The position numbers were made by a program, and so were the translations under genes. Shown piece after piece: positions 1 to 5,216 of a stretch of DNA of 5,216 bases (position 1 is its first letter; each line of letters opens with the position of its first letter). Source of the stretch: Methylacidiphilaceae bacterium (GTDB taxonomy: Bacteria > Verrucomicrobiota > Verrucomicrobiia > Methylacidiphilales > Methylacidiphilaceae); contig JAQUAR010000139.1 in NCBI GenBank assembly GCA_028687155.1, positions 1-5,216 of the forward strand, read 5' to 3'. The notes under the pieces were generated by a model. The model was given only the letters and a program-made list of their open reading frames with translations. It was not told the DNA's origin and searched no databases.

Positions 1-408
1 AAACTCCTGCCGATCCAGCTTCCAGGCCCGCCGCATCCCTTCCCGGTCGACGACAAGCGAGAGGATCCCGTTGTCCGGCGCAAAGAAGAATTTACCGGAC
101 CGAGTCTCCAGCAAGATCGGAGCCCGCTCCGTCCCGACCCCGGGATCGACCACGGTGACGAAGATCGATCCCCGCGGAAATTCCCGCGTCGCCTCCTCGA
201 CCACATAAGCGGCCTGCCACACCTGGAATGGTTCAACCTGATGGAGCAGATCGACCACCCGCGCAGTCGGATGCACGGAGTAGATCACCCCCTTGACTTC
301 GGCCACATACGGATCGCGCAAGCCAAAATCGGTGAGCAGCCCGATGATCGGCTCTGCCTGGGGCTCTTGCCTCGAGCAACCGGCCAAGACCATGATCAAT
401 CCTAGCAT
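1..408 (-). CDS. DUF62-family SAM hydroxide adenosyltransferase-like lipoprotein (partial, C-terminus beyond window)
   Basis: Only the first 136 codons are present; the gene runs off the left edge. Reading from the ATG at 408, the protein opens with a short hydrophobic stretch and a lipobox (LAGC, Cys at residue 11). It then has the hallmark DUF62 start (LLTDFGLRDPYV, residues 24-35), followed by VVDPGVGTER (86-95) and APDNGI (110-115). In characterised archaeal members an Asp and an Arg seven residues apart, plus a later His, hydrolyse S-adenosylmethionine to adenosine and methionine. Here Asp88 and Arg95 match that spacing, and the His would lie outside the window. Family members are normally cytoplasmic, so the lipobox is odd. 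The ATG has no Shine-Dalgarno sequence at a usable distance, whereas AGGAG at 435-439 sits 8 bases before an in-frame ATC at 426. That start would give a better lipoprotein signal with a Lys near the N-terminus. It is the last visible gene of the operon. The family call is firm; activity and location are inferred. Confidence 0.88.
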   Translation of the reverse strand, partial: MLGLIMVLAGCSRQEPQAEPIIGLLTDFGLRDPYVAEVKGVIYSVHPTARVVDLLHQVEPFQVWQAAYVVEEATREFPRGSIFVTVVDPGVGTERAPILLETRSGKFFFAPDNGILSLVVDREGMRRAWKLDRQEF

Positions 409-418
409 CCAAATGGAT

Positions 419-1450
419 TTAGCGATGGCGGAATCTCCTGCTCTCCTCTTCCGGAGCGACGCTGCGATAGGAAAGATAGACGATGCCGCCGAACAGGCTC
501 CAGAAGAGACCGACCACAAAGAGGAGCAGGGAGAAGGCAACCGCCTCTTCCTGGCTGACCCCGAAGGAGCCCAGAAGATAGAGAAGCGCCCCTTCCCGGA
601 TCCCGAGACCCGAAATACTGACCGGCAGCGCGACCGCCACGTTGACGACCACCATCGTCGTCACCAGAAGCCAGAACGGCAGCTCTAATCGGAGCCCTTG
701 CATGAGCGCCCAGAGCAAGGCAGCGGAACTCCCGTGAGCGAGGACCGAAAGACCAACGGCCTGCGCATTCGCCCGCGCGGCCTTCCGATAGAGAGCAACG
801 GCGGTGAGAATCTCTTCCAACGCCTTTTGAGCGCGTGCGGCCGTCTTCCCATGGCCCGGCAGCCGGAGCCGCCCGCGTGCAAGATAATGGAGGAGAATGG
901 GGACCACCGCCAGGGTAGCGATCGTCAAGAGGAAGAGAGCGGCGGCCGCATTCCGAAGCACCGGACGAGAATCGAGTTCCGGATAAAAGACCGCCGCGAG
1001 GAGCGAACCCAGAACGAGGAGAACGACCCCTTCAAGGAAGCGGTCATAGAGGACCGAGAAGCCGGCCATCGCTCCCTTGCCCGGGAAAGCCCGCGTCGCA
1101 TAGAAGATCCGGACGAAATCGCCGCTGGTCGAACCCGGCAGGATCGCGTTAAAGAACTTCCCGACGAATCCCAACGCCAGCGCCTGCCGAAAGGAAAGGG
1201 AGAGCTCCAGCACCTGAAGCAGAATACGCCAACGAACCGAAGTAATCGGGGTCGATAACCCGGCAAAGAGGACGGCCATCCCGACCCAAGCCGGTCTTGC
1301 GGCGGCCGCCAGCTTGCCGATCTCTCGCCAATCCACCCGCGTGGCAATCCATCCCAGGAGGATCGCGGAGACCGCAGCGCGCGCCGTCCACTTCCCTGCG
1401 TTTCTCCTCCCGGGGACACGCCAGCCATCGGACGCTTCTTCGCGCTCCAT
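419..1450 (-). CDS. UPF0104 / LPG_synthase_TM family integral membrane protein
   Basis: A 343-residue polytopic inner-membrane protein with roughly seven to eight hydrophobic segments (about 24-38, 53-66, 88-104, 125-155, 168-190, 230-250, 258-278, 288-328). The family signatures are clear: GKFFNAILPGSTSGDFVR at 97-114, YDR at 135-137, and ALPVSISGLGIREG at 274-287. This is the membrane domain shared by the flippase half of MprF, YbhN and archaeal AglD. Relatives act on lysyl-phosphatidylglycerol or polyprenyl-phosphate glycans, but no soluble synthase domain is fused here and the substrate cannot be told. Its length is usual for stand-alone members. The ATG at 1450 has GGGAGG (1460-1465) 9 bases upstream, which supports this start. 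It begins 24 bases after the stop of the TPR/protease-like gene. Its TAA (419-421) lies within 10 bases of the next gene's ATG, or overlaps that gene if the ATC start is used, so co-transcription is very likely. Confidence 0.9.
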   Translation of the reverse strand: MEREEASDGWRVPGRRNAGKWTARAAVSAILLGWIATRVDWREIGKLAAAARPAWVGMAVLFAGLSTPITSVRWRILLQVLELSLSFRQALALGFVGKFFNAILPGSTSGDFVRIFYATRAFPGKGAMAGFSVLYDRFLEGVVLLVLGSLLAAVFYPELDSRPVLRNAAAALFLLTIATLAVVPILLHYLARGRLRLPGHGKTAARAQKALEEILTAVALYRKAARANAQAVGLSVLAHGSSAALLWALMQGLRLELPFWLLVTTMVVVNVAVALPVSISGLGIREGALLYLLGSFGVSQEEAVAFSLLLFVVGLFWSLFGGIVYLSYRSVAPEEESRRFRHR

Positions 1451-1459
1451 CCTCTTCCG

Positions 1460-1465
1460 CCTCCC
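1460..1465 (-). promoter_or_regulatory. Ribosome binding site of the UPF0104 gene
   Basis: The minus strand reads GGGAGG here, 9 bases before the ATG at 1450. The optimal spacing fixes the start of this gene and serves as a local reference for judging the weaker start signals of its neighbours. Confidence 0.6.
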
Positions 1466-1474
1466 GATTCGGAA

Positions 1475-2794
1475 CTACTGCTCCGCAACCGGGTTTGCGG
1501 TGCTCGCCCGATCTGCCGTCGCTCCGAGACTCTGGGAAGGCTCGAGGATGACACGCATCTGGCGAAAATCCAAGGTTAGCCGATAAGCTTGAAAAAAGGC
1601 GTTCCCCAGGATGCCGTCGATCGGAAACCCCTGCATATGGTCGATCGACGGCGGAAAATCGTACATCGTGCCGATATCCGCCTTCTGATCTTCTTGCACG
1701 ATCGGCCCGATCCGCAGCTCCCGGAATTCCGTATACACCCAAGGGAAAAGACCCGCCCTCCGCAAGCTGATGATGTAGCCGCCATGAGCGGGTAGATGCG
1801 CTCGATGGATCAGCCGGCGCGAGAGGGTAACCGGCCGCCCCACGGCAACGGTGTCCAACAGAAAAACCGCCTCCGTGCCGTTGACCTGCCCTTGCACTAC
1901 GATCTGCCCGCCCGGTGTCCAAAAGAAGGGGAGAACGATCCGTCCATCCTTCGGGTCTTTCTCCGGCCGCTGCGCTTTAACCGATCCAGGCTCCGCCTTG
2001 CGAAGGAAAAGCTCCTTCCGGGGATAATCGACCACCGTTTCAAAATGAGAGAGGAAATCGGTCCCGAGCAAGCCGTCCACCAACCCCTTCCAGTTCGGCA
2101 AGAGCACGGGAATCTGTCCCACTTGCATCGATCCCAACCGCAAACTCTCCACCCGCCCGAAGCGATTCTTGACCGACCATTTCCCGGCAGCCCAGAACCA
2201 GAACTGGAGAAAGTTGCTCTTTTGTCGCTCGACCTTTGCGGCGCGCGCAACCGTATCATTAACCGCGCTCATCCCGCCGCGGGTGTCGAGGTAGAATTGA
2301 GCGTCCTTCCCGTTGATCTGCACCGGGAACTTCAGCCGGGGAGAGTTCGGCAGCAGGCCGATCCGGGTCGAGGTTGCTCGGCTCACTGCATAGGCTTTAG
2401 GCTCGAGCGTCGCCACGAGCTCGGCCAGCGCATCATACCCGAGGTCATCCTGTATCGCCGCGGACAGGCTCAGATCCCCCGTCCGATACCAGGCGAGGGA
2501 AAGGAGCGCCTTGGTCTCCCGATCCGACGGATCGAGCTTCAGCGCGCGGCGCAAGTGGGCCCTGGCTTCCGGCAGCCGGTTTTCCATGAGATCGAACCAT
2601 CCCAGGTTCTTCCAGGAAGACGCGGTGTTCGGATCGCGCCTGGGCAACTCGCGGACCTCCTTGGAGGCTCCGAGGAGGTCTCCCTCGCGCAAGCAGTGCT
2701 CGAACGCCGTTTGAACGGCCGTACCACCCCCTGCCGTCCAGGGCAGGGTAACCAACGCCAGCCCGATTGCCGCCGATGCCAACCTCGCAAACAT
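1475..2794 (-). CDS. Secreted TPR protein with two degenerate retropepsin-like (aspartyl protease) lobes
   Basis: A 439-residue protein with a plausible signal peptide (residues 1 to about 21, with Arg4 and then a hydrophobic run), so probably periplasmic. Residues about 31-115 form TPR-like helical pairs; the clearest repeat is near 60-93 (WKNLGWFDLMENRLPEA). Two retropepsin-like lobes follow. Lobe 1 (about 153-266) has FYLDTRGG at 167-174 and a closing LLGTDFLSHFETVVDYP at 242-258. Lobe 2 (about 286-418) has FLLDTVAVG at 311-319 and ILGNAFFQAYRLTLDF at 395-410. The closing motifs (LLGxDFL, ILGxxFF) and following strands are typical of bacterial aspartyl protease families. However, the catalytic DTG triplet reads DTR in lobe 1 and DTV in lobe 2. 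Both Asp residues remain, so weak activity cannot be excluded, but a binding or scaffold role seems as likely. The ATG at 2794 is preceded by a purine-rich AGGAAGGGAGGG. The gene starts 25 bases after the barrel-protein stop. Confidence 0.82.
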   Translation of the reverse strand: MFARLASAAIGLALVTLPWTAGGGTAVQTAFEHCLREGDLLGASKEVRELPRRDPNTASSWKNLGWFDLMENRLPEARAHLRRALKLDPSDRETKALLSLAWYRTGDLSLSAAIQDDLGYDALAELVATLEPKAYAVSRATSTRIGLLPNSPRLKFPVQINGKDAQFYLDTRGGMSAVNDTVARAAKVERQKSNFLQFWFWAAGKWSVKNRFGRVESLRLGSMQVGQIPVLLPNWKGLVDGLLGTDFLSHFETVVDYPRKELFLRKAEPGSVKAQRPEKDPKDGRIVLPFFWTPGGQIVVQGQVNGTEAVFLLDTVAVGRPVTLSRRLIHRAHLPAHGGYIISLRRAGLFPWVYTEFRELRIGPIVQEDQKADIGTMYDFPPSIDHMQGFPIDGILGNAFFQAYRLTLDFRQMRVILEPSQSLGATADRASTANPVAEQ

Positions 2795-2796
2795 CG

Positions 2797-2808
2797 CCCT
2801 CCCTTCCT
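2797..2808 (-). promoter_or_regulatory. Ribosome binding region of the TPR/protease-like gene
   Basis: The minus strand reads AGGAAGGGAGGG just before the ATG at 2794. It offers AGGA at 10 bases and GGGAGGG at 2 bases from the start. It fills most of the 25-base gap to the upstream barrel-protein gene, leaving no room for a separate promoter or a terminator. Confidence 0.5.
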
Positions 2809-2819
2809 AACTTCTTCTT

Positions 2820-3800
2820 TTAGAAAAGCAGATGAAATTTGACGATGAGGGCATTGGCGTATTTCTCCTCGATCGTCGAATGCTCCAGGGCAATCTGGTA
2901 ACCGATCCCGAAGTAGTAACGAATATCCTCCTTGAGGGTGAAACGGCCGATCAAAAGCTCAGGCGTCACAAAGAGCCCAGGCCCACCATAGGCCAGAAAG
3001 CGGGTGACGGTCGGCTCCGAGTTGAACTCGAGGCAAGGGGTGATGCGTCCGATCCGGTATTCGAAGGCCGCATTCCAGACAATGGGTGCCGACAGCTTGC
3101 GGCTATCTCCATCCGCCCACTGGGTCCCTAGGTTCACGATGAAGTTGAAGTTGCCCCAGCCCTTTCCGAAGAGCAGCATCGGGGTCCAGACCCAATGGTT
3201 GTACGCGTTCGGGATGTCGCCGGTCGGCGCAAGCGCAGCCAACTGGACCGAGAAAACATAGTTCTTCTGATTTTCCGGCGAGGCCATGATCCGGTGCCTC
3301 CACTGAAGGACCTCTCCCTCCCAGCCGGTCGAGGAAGGAGACGCCGGCTCGTAGAAATAGTTGGGAAGGGAGAAGGTAAATTCGTCGGTCGGTGTGACGA
3401 TCAGGCTGACCCCCTTCCCGGCGCCGAAATTATATGCCTTGTTCCCGTTTCCCTTCGTCTCGTCATAGACGTCGTACCGAATACGCTGTTCGAGCCGCGA
3501 TGTCGTGGTGACCAGCGGGGTCATCCAGTTCGTCTGACGTTCCTTGGTCTCCGCAGTCATCCTCCTCCAGCGTTCAAACCAGCTCGTCCCGGGGTCCTGG
3601 TCGCTCATCGATTCCACGAGGTCCTGAGCCGCAATCTCCTCGCCGGGATAAAAGACCGGCTCCGCTCGGCTCTGCCGGGAATAAGCAAAAAAGAGAATCG
3701 CAATAACGACCCAGCAGGAAGCGATCCCTGATCCTGCCCCCAAGCCCGCCGCGTCCCAGGGGAGACCCCATGGAGAGGGGTAGTTTGCTGGAAAGGTCAA
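2820..3800 (-). CDS. Predicted outer-membrane beta-barrel protein (Phenol_MetA_deg-like), downstream paralog
   Basis: A 326-residue product if started at the TTG at 3800. A hydrophobic segment (about 30-41) ends in SRQSRA, and likely signal cleavage falls before EPVFYPG (residue 47). The mature part has alternating hydrophobic and polar strands rich in Gly and aromatics. These include RIRYDVYDE (106-114), SPENQKNYVFSV (174-185), LFGKGWGNFNFIVNLGT (210-226), WADGD (228-232), PIVWNAAFEYRIG (239-251), PGLFVTPELLIGRF (274-287) and YFGIGYQ (296-302). It ends HLLF with a C-terminal Phe, a common outer-membrane assembly signal. The strand pattern resembles the Phenol_MetA_deg group of putative outer-membrane transporters, but that assignment is from memory of the pattern, and no substrate can be named. 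It is about 60% identical to the protein encoded at 4083-5060. The start is uncertain: there is no ATG in frame before the mature part, no good Shine-Dalgarno, and the frame stays open far upstream of 3800. It looks like the first gene of the four-gene operon. Confidence 0.78.
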   Translation of the reverse strand: MTFPANYPSPWGLPWDAAGLGAGSGIASCWVVIAILFFAYSRQSRAEPVFYPGEEIAAQDLVESMSDQDPGTSWFERWRRMTAETKERQTNWMTPLVTTTSRLEQRIRYDVYDETKGNGNKAYNFGAGKGVSLIVTPTDEFTFSLPNYFYEPASPSSTGWEGEVLQWRHRIMASPENQKNYVFSVQLAALAPTGDIPNAYNHWVWTPMLLFGKGWGNFNFIVNLGTQWADGDSRKLSAPIVWNAAFEYRIGRITPCLEFNSEPTVTRFLAYGGPGLFVTPELLIGRFTLKEDIRYYFGIGYQIALEHSTIEEKYANALIVKFHLLF

Positions 3801-4082
3801 CCGGGAGGATCCTCGTTCGGACGATTTTCCGCTGGGAAAAGCAAGAATCAGACCAAGAGACGACTTATCGTCGGCAAACGGCTTTTTGCTCTCCTGGATC
3901 GAGTATGGTGCGGCCTGGCTCCCATGCCATTGGCATCGGGGAGCTATGGCCTTCCCGGCCGGAACCGCCGGAGACGACCCCGGTCCCTCTCTCTCTTCGT
4001 AGACGCATGCCCTGGATTAACCCGCGAACCGATGGATGGTTGCACGCATTTTCTTCGGATTGCTCCGGAGCGAGAGCTAACC
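3801..4082. other. Intergenic region between the two barrel-protein genes
   Basis: 282 bases lie between the stop of the upstream paralog and the TTG start of the downstream one. The region should hold the terminator of the first unit and the promoter of the operon. No convincing -35/-10 pair and no U-tract terminator was found by eye. It contains a strong hairpin (3918-3944) and a GC-rich inverted repeat (CCGGC at 3955-3959 with GCCGG at 3967-3971). There is also a GACGA/TCGTC repeat at 3859-3872 and the perfect palindrome GCTCCGGAGC at 4062-4071. Short open frames across it show no recognisable protein. Confidence 0.5.
3918..3944. repeat. Inverted repeat / hairpin between the paralogs
   Basis: Two nested stems are seen directly. 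The outer stem is GCTCCC (3918-3923) with GGGAGC (3939-3944). The inner stem is ATGCC (3924-3928) with GGCAT (3932-3936) around the 3-base loop ATT. The only flaw is a 2-base CG bulge (3937-3938), so 11 pairs form in 27 bases. No T-run follows on either strand. It lies about 140 bases past the stop of the upstream gene and about 120 bases before the TTG start of the downstream one. It could be a protein-binding operator, an RNA-stabilising hairpin or a non-canonical terminator. Confidence 0.55.
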
Positions 4083-5060
4083 TCAAAAAAGAAGGTGGAA
4101 CTTCGCGACGACCGCATTGGCATACTGTGCCTCCACCGTGGCCGCATCCAGCGCCATCTGATAACCGATCCCGAAATAGAGGCTGTAGTGATCGCGGAAG
4201 TGAAAGCGGCCGATCAGCACCTCCGGAGTGACAAAGAGGCCCGGCTCGCCGAAAAAATAAAACTCGCTTACCGACGGGTGCGAATTGAGCTCGAGCGTCG
4301 GGCAGATCACCCCGAAGCGATATTGTAGGGCCAGACCCCAGACGATCGGACTGCCTAGCTGCCTATTGTCGCCGTCGGCCCAGGAAGTCCCCAGGTTCAC
4401 CATGAAGTCGAAGTTTCCCCATCCTTTACCGAACGTAACGATTGGCGTCCAGATCCAATGCTCGGCCATTCCCGGCATCGTTCCGGTCGGCGAGAGGGCT
4501 TCGAGCATGACGGAAAAGACGTAGTTCTTCTGATTCTCCGGCGAAGACATGATGCGGTTCTTAACCATGAAGCTTTCGCCCCGAAACCCGTCTTTCGCCC
4601 CGTGTCCCGGATAGTAGAGATACTGGGGGAGCGAAACAGCAGCCTCCATCGTGGGAGCAACGATGAAGTTTACTCCTTTCCCCGCCCCGAAGTTCCACTT
4701 CTTGTTTCCGCTCGGCAAGGTCTCATCATAAACGTCGTAGCGGATCCGCTGCTCCAAGCGAGGGGTTTCCGTGACGATCGGCGTCAGCCAGTGAGTCTGC
4801 TTTTCGCGCGCCTCGATCGTCATCCGGCGCCAACGGCCAAGCCAATCTTTGCCTGGACTCTCGTTGTTCATCGTTTCCACAAGATCCTGAGCCGCGACCT
4901 CGACTCCCGGATAGAAAACAGGATCCGCCCGCAGCAGAGTGGTTCCCTCGAAGACCAGAACGAGAAAGAAAGAGAACAGAATGCCGCGAATGCAGCCCCA
5001 GTAGTTGCCGACGCGAGCTCCACCGCGTTTCCGGGATCCCGCTCGCGAACGCACTCCCAT
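4083..5060 (-). CDS. Predicted outer-membrane beta-barrel protein (Phenol_MetA_deg-like), upstream paralog
   Basis: 325 residues from the ATG at 5060. The frame also offers an ATG at 5078 and a GTG at 5132 (349 residues). The 5060 start is preferred because it gives a 45-residue leader, close to the 46 of the paralog, with a very basic n-region, a hydrophobic core (ILFSFFLVLVF) and cleavage after LLRA, before DPVFYPG. No start has a well-spaced Shine-Dalgarno, so this choice is open. The mature part follows its neighbour throughout: RLEQRIRYDVYDET, SPENQKNYVFSV, FGKGWGNFDFMVNLGTSWADGD, PGLFVTPEVLIGRF, YFGIGYQMAL and a terminal KFHLLF. By hand alignment the two mature proteins are about 62% identical over about 280 residues with almost no gaps. 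The predicted role is an outer-membrane channel or transporter of unknown substrate. The 282-base gap to the next gene suggests its own transcription unit. Confidence 0.78.
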   Translation of the reverse strand: MGVRSRAGSRKRGGARVGNYWGCIRGILFSFFLVLVFEGTTLLRADPVFYPGVEVAAQDLVETMNNESPGKDWLGRWRRMTIEAREKQTHWLTPIVTETPRLEQRIRYDVYDETLPSGNKKWNFGAGKGVNFIVAPTMEAAVSLPQYLYYPGHGAKDGFRGESFMVKNRIMSSPENQKNYVFSVMLEALSPTGTMPGMAEHWIWTPIVTFGKGWGNFDFMVNLGTSWADGDNRQLGSPIVWGLALQYRFGVICPTLELNSHPSVSEFYFFGEPGLFVTPEVLIGRFHFRDHYSLYFGIGYQMALDAATVEAQYANAVVAKFHLLF

Positions 5061-5132
5061 GCCTGTTTTGCCGGGCATCCTCGACCCGGATGCAGTCCTC
5101 CATTTCGCACAACCTTCATGCCCTCCATCCAC

Positions 5133-5216
5133 TGGATGATTCCGTACCGCCTTGCGGGAGCGTTCGGGATGGGAGCGTTGCCACTCCTTGCGGACCGGGA
5201 GCGGGGCTAAGGGATC
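5133..5216. other. Upstream region of the first barrel gene with three GGGAGCG heptamers
   Basis: This right-edge stretch precedes all candidate starts of the upstream barrel gene, so it should include part of its promoter. No clear -35/-10 pair is visible. The heptamer GGGAGCG occurs three times on the plus strand (5156-5162, 5171-5177, 5197-5203), the first two extended to GGGAGCGTT. In GC-rich DNA this may be chance. Confidence 0.3.

Noticed and set aside
698..1258. Plus-strand open frame of 186 codons opposite the UPF0104 gene
   Set aside because: It is highly charged and repetitive in Arg/Glu, as expected from the complement of a hydrophobic membrane protein gene.
1796..2842. Long plus-strand open frame of 348 codons
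   Set aside because: It lies antisense to the TPR/protease-like gene, has low-complexity Arg/Pro/Gln-rich composition and no domain. Such frames are common opposite GC-rich genes.
3795..3800. TTGACC on the minus strand as a -35 promoter box
   Set aside because: No TATAAT-like hexamer lies 16-18 bases downstream, and the site coincides with the proposed start codon.
3955..3971. GC-rich inverted repeat as a possible transcription terminator
   Set aside because: Only five pairs around a 7-base loop and no T-run on either strand; chance is likely in GC-rich DNA.
3865..4086. Small minus-strand frame (73 codons) starting at a TTG that overlaps the stop of the upstream barrel gene
   Set aside because: The TTG overlap could allow coupled translation, but there is no Shine-Dalgarno, no motif and unremarkable composition. 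It also crosses the hairpin region.
4458..5210. Plus-strand open frame of 250 codons opposite the upstream barrel gene
   Set aside because: The minus strand codes for a clear paralog of the neighbour with a signal peptide and conserved motifs. The plus frame has no recognisable features.

Overview
The window is about 60% GC by eye. It carries five protein genes, all on the minus strand, so the order of transcription runs from high to low coordinates. Signal peptides, a lipobox, and two proteins that look like outer-membrane beta-barrels ending in a terminal Phe point to a Gram-negative (diderm) bacterium. The phylum cannot be fixed from the sequence. The mix recalls Verrucomicrobiota such as acidophilic methanotrophs, but that is only an impression.

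Layout in order of transcription. (1) At 4083-5060 (possibly from 5132) there is a predicted beta-barrel outer-membrane protein. (2) A 282-base gap (3801-4082) follows, holding one strong hairpin and no convincing gene. (3) At 2820-3800 lies a second beta-barrel protein, about 60% identical to the first by hand alignment, so the two are a tandem paralogous pair. (4) At 1475-2794 is a secreted TPR protein with two retropepsin-like lobes, both lacking the usual Gly of the Asp-Thr-Gly motif. (5) At 419-1450 is an integral membrane protein of the UPF0104 / LPG_synthase_TM family. (6) At 1-408, running off the left edge, is a DUF62-family (SAM hydroxide adenosyltransferase) protein with a lipoprotein signal.

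Genes 3 to 6 are spaced by about 25, 24 and 10 bases or less, so they very probably form one operon, with gene (1) as a separate upstream unit. The theme is the cell envelope: an outer-membrane barrel, a secreted or periplasmic pseudo-protease, an inner-membrane protein linked to lipid or polyprenyl-phosphate substrates in other species, and a lipoprotein. No RNA gene, mobile element or CRISPR array was seen. The long plus-strand open frames lie antisense to these genes and are read as shadows of GC-rich coding sequence.

The points most worth a second look are the exported version of a SAM-hydrolase fold, whose best-placed ribosome binding site faces an ATC rather than an ATG codon, and the doubly altered aspartyl-protease motifs in its operon partner.
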